Part shown: positions 34,701 through 45,184 of the stretch, piece by piece | Position numbering within the stretch: position 1 is the stretch's first letter | How the letters are laid out: each line of letters begins with the position of its first letter | Assembly: GCA_015956445.1 (NCBI GenBank) | Contig: WIUZ02000019.1 | Coordinates: 124,001 to 188,000 of the forward strand | Length of the DNA: 64,000 nt | Direction of reading: 5' to 3' | DNA from: Thelephora terrestris | Taxonomy: Eukaryota > Basidiomycota > Agaricomycetes > Thelephorales > Thelephoraceae | Program-made: the position numbers and the translations under genes | Notes under the pieces: generated by a model | What the model was told of the DNA's origin: nothing | The model's database searches: none | Seen by the model: only the letters and a program-made list of their open reading frames with translations

Positions 34701-36379
34701 GGGGGTCTTTTCAGGTTTCTCTTCCTCACTTTCAACGTCCCAATCATCCTTGACTTCAATAGGTTTCTCTTCCAGAGTTTGTGACGAGGTTTCGGGCTCG
34801 GGTGTGAGTGCCTTTGACGTCAACAAAGGGGTCTGTATCGGCGTTGAATCCTTCGTCGAGGTTCCGGTTTGGAGTGGCTTTTTCTTTTTGCTACCATAAG
34901 TGAACTTCTTCGAGGCGGTTCCGGATCCAGCAGCTGGTTGCTGTTGCAAACCCTCGATAAGCACACCGGAGGCGAGGAGAGCCTGCTTCCGTATTTCTGC
35001 AGCTCGTTGCTCCTCCTTCTGTTTCTTGGTCAACAGCTTACCCTCCTTCCTTAACTGCTCTCGCTTTGCCTAGGGGCTGCTCAGCGGGTGAGATTATCTT
35101 GCGCGGTGCTCACTGACCTTTTCCTTTTCTTTCCTTTTCTGTTTCTCGGCCTCACGTCGTTCCTCCTCCTCCTTTGCCTTCCTTTCTTCCTCCTCTATCT
35201 GCTTCCGTTCCTCCTCCGCCTTTCTAAGAGCTTCCTCTTCCAACCGTTTCTTCTCGTCCATCATGGCCTTTAAGGCACCGAGAGCACCCACCTTCTTCTT
35301 AGGAACAGGGGCAGGTTCCTCATCCTTCTTTGGCTTCTTCTTTTTCTTCTTTTTGTTACTCGAAGCGCCAGGACCTCCATCCTCCTCTCCCTCTTCGTCG
35401 GCTTTTTGTTCGGGTTGTGTTGGAATGGGGGATTCAGGCGCTGTGGAAGCGGGGGTCTCTTCAGCGGTGGGGCCTTTCTTTGCTGCGACCTGAGCTTTCT
35501 TCTTCGCCTGGATAAGAATGAGTGAGTCGACGAAGGAAGCGCGTATGGCGGGGATAAATGAACCTTCTCTCTCTCCTTCTTCAGCTTCTCCTTCTCCTTT
35601 TTCGATAACAACTTTGGACCTGTGTCCTCTGCGTCCTCACCGTCCTCAGCAAGAACGGCCTCCGTTTCGGGTTCTTGCTTAGGCTCTTCTGGAGGGGGAG
35701 CGGCTGGTGCTGGTCGTGTGCGCAGTCGACATACATGCGTTCCTGGAATAGTGCATATTGACTTACCCGTCTCTTGAACTTCTTCATTTTCCTCATCGTC
35801 ATCCTTCGCTACCTTCTTCCCCTTGCCCTTTTTACCCTTCTTGGGTTTCGTTTTCGTGGGACCGAATTCTTCGTCCAGCAGGTCGTCAGGGTCAATCTCG
35901 GCGGGCTTCTTGGGTGCGCTGATATCCCCTTTCGCGTTGGCAGCTTCCGCATCTGACCCTTCACCGGGAGGAGGACCGTCGGCGAAGGATACATCGGTAT
36001 CCTTCTTCTTCTTGCCCTTTTTCTTCTGGGACGCCTTGATCGTAGACTGTATGCCAGGGTGTCGTGCGAGTGACGTGAGATAAGATCGAGGATCGAGGCA
36101 CGAAACTTCGCACCATTAACCCGCCGAAGTCTTCCTCCTCATCGACCGCTTGGTCTATCATGCCCAGGGCGGCAAAGGATGAGATAGATCCCGCTGCGTG
36201 AGATGGGCCCTCATCATCATGCACCGCGGCAAGCGTCAGATTATTATCAGCGACGGATGTACCGGCCTTTTCCCTGTAAATTGATTAGATGTTGTGCGCG
36301 GATTATATGGAGGGGGGTCTGACCAGAAATCATCGTCTTCAGCCTTTTTCCCTTTCTTCCCCTTGTTCTTGGGAGGCAT
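31793..36379 (-). CDS. FUN12: Translation initiation factor eIF5B (IF2 family)
   Basis: The N-terminus [19 protein letters not shown] and the long lysine/acidic tail region are typical of eukaryotic eIF5B. They include [58 protein letters not shown] and [13 protein letters not shown]. The GTPase domain carries [13 protein letters not shown] (G1), [20 protein letters not shown] (G2), [20 protein letters not shown] (G3) and [20 protein letters not shown] (G4). Beta-barrel and domain IV parts follow ([35 protein letters not shown] with stop at 31793). It promotes joining of the large ribosomal subunit during initiation, in the cytosol. The gene spans about 4.6 kb and has many introns. A palindromic E-box lies 72 bp upstream. 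It diverges from the MARVEL gene. Confidence 0.95.
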
Positions 36380-36450
36380 CAGAGATATTTAGAGATGTTC
36401 GGATGGGGGTAAAGGGACGGAACACAGGTTTTTTTTTACAATTCCTTTCC

Positions 36451-36460
36451 GTCACGTGAC
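36451..36460. promoter_or_regulatory. Palindromic E-box in the eIF5B/MARVEL divergent promoter
   Basis: GTCACGTGAC is a perfect 10-bp palindrome, 72 bp upstream of the eIF5B ATG and about 350 bp upstream of the MARVEL ATG. The 433-bp space between the two start codons has no gene and is a likely bidirectional promoter. Confidence 0.5.
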
Positions 36461-36812
36461 CTTGCCGAGGCGTGCCTATCACCATTTAAAAATATTCTTG
36501 AATCTTAATTCAAGAACAGATATTTCCGACACCAAGGCGTAACCTCGCGGAAATCCACAACTCCTCCTTGGATTGGCTCGGCAACCGTCCCGATAGAGCC
36601 CTTGCGCGCGTCGAGGTTATCGTGGGATTTGTTAGGAGGGAGTGCGGCGGTAGCAAACCGTCTGCACCGCCCATTTGACCATCCTCCAAATGTCGATCCC
36701 ACGCCAAGCGTAAACGGTATATACGCGAGGTACAAAAGGACAAAGGTCCTGTCAACACCTCTCTCACAAACTCGTCGCTCTTTTCCACCCACCACCTAGT
36801 TTGCCTCCGCAA

Positions 36813-37722
36813 ATGTCGTCCCTTCCTCTTGTTAGGACTATCGTTCTCCGTAAGCTTTCGCGTTTCCCTCTCGACGCGTTGCTAATTTTTGCGTATGTCG
36901 TCAGGGGCGAGCAATGTCATGGCCCTCATTGTCCTCGCTCTCTCTGCCTACACGCTGAGCGTCACCACAAGTGTCGTCTCGAACCTGTATTTCACCTACT
37001 CTGCCCTTGCCATCGCCACGGCAGTCATCCACCTGTGTTCCGTTATCCCAATGTAAGCTCTTCCCGCTTTGTATGCGGCCATCAGAAGCCCATTTTGACT
37101 CTGCTCAGGAACGTAATCTGTCTCCTCCGTGACGACGCCTTCACCTCCAAGCTTGCCTTTGAGGTCGGCTGGTTGTCCTTCCTCTGGGTCATGTGGCTCG
37201 CCACCGGTGCCCAAACTGCTGCCACCCTTGGCGCTGTCGTTCATTGCCTCGATGCCTGTGCGTATACTCCATCACTGCACGGTAGTCAACTCGACCCTAA
37301 TGATCTGTTACAGTCTGCGGAGCCACCCAGGCGATCGCCGCGTTCGGTTTCTTGCTTTGGGCATTGCGTGAGTCCCCACGGCTGGTGTTTTTGACCCGGT
37401 CGTGCTTACCTGGGACTTTTTAGTCCTCGGATATGTCATCGCTCTGCTTTGCTTCGCTATCAGGGCTGCTCAGGCCGGACAGAACATTTGGATGACCGAC
37501 GTGAAGCACGTCCGTTGGCTCGAGGGAACCGTAAACTACGAAAAGCCCAACCTTACCTCCCCTAACCCCAACGTTGCCACATACCCCCCTGGCAGTTACC
37601 CTGGAAGCATGGCTAGTCCTGTTTCGCCCCATCCTCAGCAGTATTCCCTCAGTGGCCACCCTGGTAACGCTCCTCCCCAGCCCCATCCCTATCCCCAACA
37701 GGGTGGAGGTTACCAGGCCTAA
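36813..37722 (+). CDS. MARVEL-domain membrane protein
   Basis: Exon 1 (MSSLPLVRTIVL) joins in phase to RASNVMALIVLALSAYTLSV and TTSVVSNLYFTYSALAIATA. Next come NVICLLRDDAFTSKLAFEVG, WLSFLWVMWLATGAQTAATL, FCGATQAIAAFGFLLWAL and LGYVIALLCFAIRAAQAGQN. This gives four hydrophobic segments spaced as in the MARVEL family. The C-terminal tail is long and proline/glycine-rich (NPNVATYPPGSYPGSMASPV, PQPHPYPQQGGGYQA). The family sits at specialised membrane domains such as eisosomes or vesicle membranes. The start is the ATG at 36813, close to the first helix. Diverges from eIF5B. Confidence 0.85.
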
Positions 37723-38060
37723 CTGTAAATAATTGTCTGTCTCAGTTGCGGTTTACTTGATGTGTAACATAATAGGAACCGAACAATGTTTATCTGTCTT
37801 TCCTTTGCGACAATATAATCTCTGTCTCCCCCTGGAAACTAATGACAATGATGGATCGTGGGAAGGAGATGACGGCACCTTTTGCAAGTGCCTTTTGGGC
37901 GGGCGCTGGGCGTCTTTTGGCGCCCTGCTAAAATTGGCAGTGATCACGGATTCTATTCTTTCGGCTGTCCCTGTCCCCCTCACCCCCTCCACGTCTCCGT
38001 GATTACTCCCGAGTGGCGACCTCGTAGACGAGCGTCCACCATTGTCCAGTGCCTTTCACT
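37723..38060. other. Short intergenic stretch between MARVEL and Ale1 genes
   Basis: Holds the 3' UTR of the MARVEL gene and the promoter of the acyltransferase gene, in tandem. GGCGGGCGCTGGG-type GC-rich sequence occurs about 150 bp before the ATG. Nothing else seen. Confidence 0.6.
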
Positions 38061-40156
38061 ATGGACGGTCTCTTTAATTCTCTCGCAGATTCGCTCGGTG
38101 CTTCCGTTGACCAGATCAAGGTGAGAGGCCGCTCTCAACTTTCAACCACAACGTGATCGGCTCCCGTAATGCCAACGCATACAAGGCGCCTCTTTCACTG
38201 CCCACAAAGCTCGTAAATTCTGACTTGGAAACTTACAGCTGATAGCTTGCCTGCTCGTTTCGTATCCACTCGGAAGCATTTTCGTTCGTGTGCCAACGGT
38301 CGGACTCAAGCATGCATTCAGCATCTCCGTCACGCTGTTTTACCTCCTCGGCATGCTCAACATGTTCAACGCGCTTATGCAACTTATGTTGGATATCCTT
38401 GTGACGTACTACTTATCCAAAGGCATGACGGACAAACGGATGCCCTGGCTCGTTTTCATGTGCGTTTCCCCTGTTTTCAATGCCCAACGCGTTTATCCGA
38501 CCCGGTGGCTCGCAGTTTCGTAATGGGCCATCTATTGATCAAGTACGCGCTCACAACTTTTCGTCACCCGTCGATCCCACTGACGAGAGTTCTCATAGTC
38601 ATACCATCCGATCTTTGTTCGACCTCAGCTATGAGACCATGGAAGTCACAGGTCCCCAAATGATCCTCGTCATGAAACTCACCACATTCGCTTGGAACGT
38701 GCATGATGGCAGGCGGCCCGCTGATGTATATCTCCTACGATTCAAGTACCACTACGACCGTTGACCCGCACATATAGGAATTAGATAAATGGCAGCTCGA
38801 ACGACGAGTCACCGACCAAAAATTTCCCTCCCTCCTGGCATTCCTCGGATACTCTTTCTATTTCCCAGGTTTCCTCGTCGGCCCATTCCTGGAATACGCT
38901 GAATACGATGCCCTGGTTTCCGAGAAGTTGTTCAAGAGTGCCACGCCCCCTCCGCACCTCCACGACCCCAGCTTCGTACCTCAACGGCTTCTGCCATCTG
39001 GCAGGAAGCGTGTCGGGTACTTCAAACTCGTCTCCGGCCTGGTGTATCTGGGGCTCTTTGTCACGTTGAACGGCAAGTTTAGTTTCGCACAGACGTTACA
39101 GCCATGGTTTGGAAGGATAACTCTCGCGGAAAGGTATTTCTTGACGGGCTTATCGCCTGGACTGCGGATGCTGACGTGCTTGGTTCCAAGGCTTTTCTTT
39201 TTCCAGATCGCTGGGTTCTTTGAAAGGTCCAAGTACTACGCCGTCTGGACTCTCACAGAGGTTCGTACATATCTACTGCGCACAAGTAATCGCCATTGAA
39301 TGTCGTTTTCACCCAGGGTGCCGCTATCCTTACTGGTCTCGGGTTCACTGGATACAACGAGGAAGGCAGGACGCTCTGGGAAGGAGCAGCCAACGTTCGT
39401 GTGCTCAACATCGAATTTGCCGAGAACTTCAAGATGTTGCTCGATTCGTGGAACATGAAGACAAACGTTTGGCTGCGAGAGTGCGTCTACAAGCGGGTTA
39501 CGAAGAAGGGAACCAAGCCTGGATTCAAGAGCAGCATGATGACTTTTGCCGTCAGCGCAATCTGGGTAAGATCCTCCCCGCTTGTGTTTAAATTCTTCAC
39601 TAACACTGTATCCTAGCACGGTGTCTCCCCGGGTTACTATCTCACCTTCGTCTTCGGCGGTTTCGTGACCTCTGCCGCCCGACTTGTTCGTTCCACAGTT
39701 CGCCCACTGCTCATCCCTGTCCCCGGCCAACACACTACCTCTCGATCGTTTAACAAAAAACTCTACGATTGGCTGGGAGTCGTTCTCACCGTCATGCTCG
39801 TAAACTATGCCGCGGCTCCTTTCATGTTGCTCAACGTGGAGGATAGTCTGAAATGTTTCAGCCGCGTGGCGTGGTACGGATACTTTATCGTCGGAGGATC
39901 TCTGTTCTTCTTCAACGCGGGAGGGTCCAGGGCTCTCAAGAAGGCTCAGGCGAAGCGGGTCAAGGATTATCAGGACAAGCTTGCCGAGGAGAAGGAGAGG
40001 GAGAAGGAGAGGGAAGAGTCGATTAATGGCACAGCGTACGAGAGCGAAAGCGGAAGCGGGATTTCCACCCCTACCACCAGCGAGGAGACCCACGTCATGC
40101 CCATCGCTGAACTGATCGCACAGGAGTTGGAGAAGCACAGCGAAAAGACGCTCTGA
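38061..40156 (+). CDS. ALE1: MBOAT lysophospholipid acyltransferase Ale1
   Basis: Exon 1 reads MDGLFNSLADSLGASVDQIK. Membrane segments follow: LIACLLVSYPLGSIFVRVPT, FYLLGMLNMFNALMQLMLDI, VTYYLSKGMTDKRMPWLVFM and FLGYSFYFPGFLVGPFLEYA. The acyltransferase signature is complete: DSWNMKTNVWLRECVYKRV with its Asn, and the active-site His in AIWHGVSPGYYLTF. The tail is charged (KRVKDYQDKLAEEKEREKER) and ends MPIAELIAQELEKHSEKTL. The order matches fungal Ale1/Slc4. It transfers fatty acyl groups to lysophospholipids in the endoplasmic reticulum (Lands cycle). About eight exons. The start is the ATG directly before the first membrane part. Confidence 0.92.
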
Positions 40157-41132
40157 GGAGAGCGCACAAACCCTATCCCACAGGCGATTCTATCCTCGAT
40201 CTACGATCCTTCTGGATGGGTTCTTTGCGTTCCATACCCTAGAATGTTTAGAGATTTTAATTGCTATCAATTATGCTTTTTTTTGTGTTGAACCCTCCTT
40301 CCATTTTTGAGATCTTCGAACTCGGAGAATGACTCTGGGTGAGGCTGAATTCCACGGTTGATTCACCGATGGACGGCTGGAACGGAAGTTTCATGCGAGA
40401 CGACGTAACGGGACCGTGCTCCGGATAGAACCGAAGCGCGCGCTTTCGAGCCATCGTCCACCACATCCGGCGCCTCCGAACCTTTGTCTCCAGACTGGAA
40501 AAGCAGGCTAAGGCCGGGTTGTTTCTGACTGTGCTAAAATTAGCACGTAAGCCGACTTTATCAGGTTTTTGTCCCATTCAGCACGATTAAGCATGAAGCA
40601 TGATCAACACGTGTATGTGACTTTGCTGGGCAGCCCCCCCCCCCTCAAATCCTCCTCCGAATTCGCTCTGAAATTCGAGGCTGGATTCCAGCCTAACTTT
40701 GCTGGTGATCTTGTGTCTCTAATTAGCAGCTTCAGAGAAACGTCGAGGGGCCCAGAGTTGGATGTCCAGCCAAAAGGCTGAGCCTGAACTCAAGATGTGC
40801 CTCATGCCGACCACCTCCAACAGCGTGATGACGGCTTGACTGCGGATGATCCCAAAATCATAGGCCGCGTGGGAGTGAAGTGCTTCCGTTCTTCTACAGT
40901 CTCGCGCGAGTTTCGGGTTCTGTCGCATGGCCTATACAAACTCAGACGATCTACCCTATGGAAACAGAGCAAGTTCTGTTCTTTTTTTAAATCGAATAGA
41001 AGCAGGTCCGCACGATACTTTGCGATGTTGCTAGAACCGGAGCAATTGGAAAAGTACAAGAACTTGGAAGTGTTCATGCCCGTTCGTGCGTAGACCACTT
41101 TCTCCGCCTTTCCCCCCACGCCTTTGCGTACT
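40157..41132. other. Intergenic, about 1 kb
   Basis: No gene supported. It has a C-run near 40,636 and T-rich patches. The frames of 98-127 codons overlap antisense to each other without family motifs. Confidence 0.6.
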
Positions 41133-42788
41133 ATGCGGAAGGCCTTCGTCCTTTCCCTGCTTGTTAATGTGGGAGAGGTCAGCACGGGCGTATTCGATCA
41201 TCTCTGGTGACTTAAATCCTGACATATTCTAGTATCTGACTTCCCGCAGTACTACACAAAAATGCATTGTCTGTCCCGCCCACCTTTTTGTGCTAACGAT
41301 TGGTGCTGACCTCCTTCATAGTGCACTACCAACAGTAGTCCCACCCGCCCGCCTGCTTCCTCTCCCGCTGATGGATTCACCCTCGACGAGGTTAGATCTA
41401 ATGCGATTGCAAGTTCGCAAAAGAGGTGCGTATACCTCACGTTCTTCAGCTACCTCCCTCTCTAATTTGCTGTCTGATCTCAGCTGGGAATTAGGGACCC
41501 TGACGGAAGCTCTCCTCGAATACTCATGGCCTCAGCTCTCCGTATTCAATGCCGCTGCTTCCATTCCACCCGCCAGGGACCTTTTCACTTCAGATTACCC
41601 TACCGACGTTGTCAATATAGCTACAACGTGCGCGCCCTCCACGACTATCAATAGGTTTAATTCGTGACACCCCCCCTCCTTTAGGGTTGTCCAGAACAAG
41701 CCCAACGACAGCTTGCCCTTAATGCCGGACACGGCAGTTGGTGACCCCGCAAGTGGGCGATCCTGTTTCCATTGTGGATCAAATCATTGAATTGACGACG
41801 GAATTATAGGCATCGGCCCTGCTGTTCTCTTAGCCAACTGGACCAGGAACGACACCAATGACGCCCGGTTCTCGACTGCTGCTGGCTCCCAGCTCAGCTA
41901 CCTCCTCACTCAGGCCCCGCGCACCAGCGACGGTGCGATTTCTCAACGGAATGACCAGGTTCAACTCTGGTACGTTTTACGAATCATCCTGCGTGGCTAA
42001 TCGTATGGCTGGATCACCGCGAAACAGGTCCGACTTCGTGTATATGGCCCCCCCATTTATTGCATCTTTCGGTGCCTATGAACAAGACGATGCCAACAAG
42101 ACTTATTTGCTGCAAGCCGCTTATGACCAATGTCGATTATATCGCCAGTATCTCCAAGACAATTCGACCAAATTGTGGAAGCACATCGAATTTGGTTCGT
42201 ACCAAGACAACAACCTCTGGGCGACAGGTAACGGTTGGGCCGTTGCTGGGATGCTGCGGGTCCGTCAAACGATCAGCCTTTCAGATGTCAGCGGTAGTTT
42301 TGTCAATCAGCAAAACGATCTCCTCAACTGGATTGAAGAGATTGTCAAAGCTTCGTGGATCTATCAGGTGAACACCATCCTCCGCGGACATCTACTTCTT
42401 GGTCTCTGACCTTGGTCTGCAGACATCTGATGGTGCCCTCCGAAACGTTATCAATAATTCCAGCTCGTTCAAGGATTCTTCTTCGACTGCCTTGATCGCC
42501 TCCGCCACTTTTCGCTTGGCCGTCCTCAAACGGGACAACTCCACATACATTTCTAGTGCCAACGCTGCTTACGATTTCGTGATTAGGAACATCGATAGTA
42601 GCGGCTGGCTCAGAAACACGGTCGACCCTCTGACCTTCTACTCTCTTTCGAGTCCCGACGACCCAAGCCCCGAAGCTCAATCGTTCGTTCTACTGCTGGA
42701 ATCCGCTCGACGTGATTTCCAAGACTGGGTTGATGCCAATGCTACTCTACCCTCCGGTGGAAATGACCCTATATCCTTAGGATCTTAA
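41133..42788 (+). CDS. GH105-like six-hairpin glycoside hydrolase, secreted
   Basis: Probable first exon MRKAFVLSLLVN looks like the start of a signal peptide. Next comes TNSSPTRPPASSPADGFTLD with EVRSNAIASSQK. The body reads SWELGTLTEALLEYSWPQLS, SDYPTDVVNIATT, GPAVLLANWTRNDTNDARFS, SDFVYMAPPFIASFGAYEQD, WKHIEFGSYQDNNLWATGNG and WAVAGMLRVRQT. The repeating aromatic and WATGNGWA motifs are those of six-hairpin hydrolases related to GH105/GH88, which act on unsaturated uronic-acid ends of pectin or similar glycans. It ends SGGNDPISLGS, with the stop overlapping an AATAAA-like poly(A) site. Substrate is not certain. The upstream part and first exon are the least certain; the ATG at 41133 was chosen for its hydrophobic lead. 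Several introns. Confidence 0.75.
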
Positions 42789-42870
42789 TAAATAAGGTTA
42801 ACTCCGCACCCACCTGTTTCAGAGTTTCTCTCTTTGGAATCGTTAAAGAGCGTAAGTTGCGTCGCAGTCT
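42783..42870 (+). repeat. Duplicated segment, copy 1 (partner at 43853-43955)
   Basis: Starts at the GH105-like stop with AATAAATAAGG, then GTTTCAGAGTTTCTC and AAAGAGCGTAAGTTGC. The partner copy reads AATAAATAAGG, GTTTCGGAGTTTTTC and GTCAGCGTGAGTTGC. Both keep a splice-donor-like GTAAGT/GTGAGT. Confidence 0.5.
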
Positions 42871-43320
42871 CACTGCCTGTGATATCCCATGACCATTCGG
42901 CTACTTCGCCTGTACAGTGAGTTGATGATTTCCCGCCTTGGAAGCAGAGGCGCTCGGCAGGAACGTAACAATCAGGCCCACAGTTGTCCGACAAGCAGTC
43001 CATGAATTTATCGACGGTGACGAAGAAGTCGTCTCGACCACCACCGAGATGCTTAATAGAACTTCAGAAGTTTATGGGAGAGCCTCATTTCCGCAGTGGG
43101 CGTCAAGTTCAAACCGTCGGATGGTATTTGTGAACTGTGGGACGATCTACTACTATATATCCGCCTGATTCCGTTCCTACCGTCAGTGTCGTGCCGTGAA
43201 ACAGAGCGGCTCTCTGCGGTCCTCCAGGGGCCGAAAACCTCTCAATGCCGAGTTCTGGCCCAGAAGCTCTCAGCTCAACTTTCTCAACAAAGAAGCAACC
43301 CACTGGTCAGGCTACTAGTA
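42860..43320 (+). pseudogene. Degenerate partial copy of Pch2/TRIP13
   Basis: The sequence parallels the intact gene at 45185-47091 in order but is heavily eroded. The intron-donor stretch TACAGTGAGTTGATGAT matches the first intron junction of the intact gene (TACACAGTGAGTCGATGAT). GTCCGACAAGCAGTCCATGA matches the exon encoding [25 protein letters not shown] and ACCGAGATGC match a later exon. Near 43,230 the Walker A region is recognisable at DNA level but no longer codes GPPGTGKT. About 210 bp between the N-terminal and middle parts of the parent are missing, and the ATPase core after Walker A is absent. It cannot make the ATPase. It sits about 2 kb upstream of its parent in the same direction, so a tandem duplication that decayed is the simplest origin. 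Confidence 0.7.
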
Positions 43321-44000
43321 AACCATGGACGTGAAGAGCAGTGACGATCCAACGGACCCAAGTGGCGACTGTTCTCGCTGAATAGGTTGTTGGGGGTCCC
43401 CTCAAATGCGCATTGAATTAACTTGCCGATGAAAACCTGAGGCCCAAGTTTTCCGCGTTTGGATGAGTTATGCCCCCGAAGGTTTCGGCCTTTGGAGAGA
43501 GAGAGATGCGGGAATGGAGGTTTTAGACGTTCAACTGTAAAGGATGTACGTTGCGAAACGATGGACGCGAATCATAAGAAAAATAGATCGCTTTGCTTGT
43601 CACTTACACTGGCACGAACGGATAGTTTTTGAGCCCGAAATCTGACGGAAATCGACTCACCACCGAGCTATAGCTATACCCGGGTGTGTGGTCTGCATTC
43701 GATTTTTGGTCCAAACATCGCAGTGTAAACAAAAGACTCTTCCTAGAATTGTGGATAGTCACCCAATGTGCGAGAGGCGGAGGTCGATCCCGAGGTTCTT
43801 AATTACAGTCGAAATCTGTATCATAACTTCTTATTATTGGCGAGCTTAATAATAAATAAGGCTAGCTCCAAACGTGACGCCCCCACTACCCGTTTCGGAG
43901 TTTTTCTGGTTTCCCTTTTTCCAATTGGCAAAGAGTCAGCGTGAGTTGCTCCGCTCCTCCCCTCAACTAACTTGTCTCCTGCTAAGGCTTATACTGAGCC
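43321..44000. other. Intergenic between the Pch2 relic and the small hypothetical gene
   Basis: No gene supported. The second copy of the duplicated segment (43853-43955) lies in it, preceded by AT-rich sequence with ACTTCTTATTATTGG. Confidence 0.5.
43853..43955 (+). repeat. Duplicated segment, copy 2 (partner at 42783-42870)
   Basis: About 1.07 kb downstream of copy 1 and in the same orientation. It shares AATAAATAAGG, CCGTTTCGGAG-like and AAAGAGTCAGC blocks and a GTGAGT donor, but with small insertions. Confidence 0.5.
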
Positions 44001-44622
44001 ATGCAACTGACTCTCCCCGATTGCTGTCTTGGCGATTTTTGTCCCGGAGAACACACACAAGGTCATAATAAGAAGGAAGATGTGAGTTTACTTTGCGCCA
44101 CAAAAGTTCAGGGATCCAGGATCGCTGAGGGCGTTTTACGACTTCTCGCGCTTCAGGGCACGTACTATTCGAGGGACGACCTCGAGAGCAACGCATACCA
44201 TTACCACAATACGTGCGTTTTCTTACTCGACTGAATGCGCTCATCGAATCAACTTCCCCGTGGGGTCGCACGGCCATCGCAGTGACGGATCCATTTTCTA
44301 CCGGTACCCCGACGGGAGTGAATACTACCGTCCCAGTAACGGAAATATACGATTCAGACCCCCCGAAGACCCTCCTGAGAAGGTTGAAGGGGCAGGTACC
44401 ACAGCTACCCCCGCATCCCCAGTGAAGGATCGAGCCTGGCGGCCATGGTACGATTGGCCACCACAGTTGAATATCTTCGTTAAGACCAACGGACCCTCTG
44501 TCACTATTGGTGACAATTCCGGTTCTACGATCACTTTTGAGCCGGTCGGCTCGAATGCAGACTTAGAAATTACCCCAGCTCGCGACCAGTCCGTCTCTCC
44601 ACACTTCCGTCATGGTCGATGA
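44001..44622 (+). CDS. Hypothetical small protein with DGS-aromatic repeats
   Basis: Two or three exons. One intron (donor near 44,216) joins in phase to give NAYHYHNTDGSIFYRYPDGS followed by EYYRPSNGNIRFRPPEDPP. The repeated pattern aromatic-x-x-DGS-x-aromatic resembles small proteins I have seen in other mushroom-forming fungi, with units like YYxNPDGSxYY; their role is unknown. The C-terminal half reads WRPWYDWPPQLNIFVKTNGP, SVTIGDNSGSTITFEPVGSN, which could be a small beta-rich domain. No signal peptide or membrane helix is clear. Start and first exon are uncertain (ATG at 44001 is the most upstream). It lies between the Pch2 relic and intact Pch2 on the same strand. Confidence 0.45.
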
Positions 44623-45184
44623 CGAGGGCTAATCTAATCTTACACCCACCGTTCCGCAACAGCATCCCCTCAGGAAAAGTGCACTTGGAGAAAGCTTGCT
44701 CTCAGGCAAGCAAGGGCGTAACCTTTGAAGTGCAAGAGTGGGTGAGGGGACAAGCCTTGGCAGATATCGCGAGCCGAGGTGAAGATTAAAGGGTGGAGCA
44801 GAACGCGGCGTGTACGATATTCGATGTGGGACTTATTCTTGATATCGGTTGGCCCAGCCAACACGGCTCTTGCGCATATAATCATCTGTAACTAGCGATT
44901 CCCTCGCCGTACGTGAAAAACTGTAACTTCAATATTCCGTTGCCGGTAATATCCATCAAGGAGAAGCGTCCGTATGTCGCCGGGCGATTAAACTGTGCCC
45001 ATTCATTGACCAGACCACCGAACCGCTTAGGTTCTCTGCTGTGTCCATGCCGAAGGGTGAGTTGCAGCACGTGACCATACGCGATCCGCGTCACTTAATT
45101 GAACGCCACGCGTTATCTTCGTGGCCAGCTCCCACTTTCACTCCTCTAACCCCAACCGTCATCTCTTCAAAGACAAGAGAATCG
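44623..45184. other. Upstream region of Pch2
   Basis: Contains the ATG at 45047, in frame with Pch2 but adding 46 atypical residues. Otherwise no gene is supported. Confidence 0.5.

Noticed and set aside
39236-40138. 300-codon minus-strand frame
   Set aside because: It lies antisense to the Ale1 exons, whose plus-strand frame carries clear MBOAT motifs. The minus frame has no family features.
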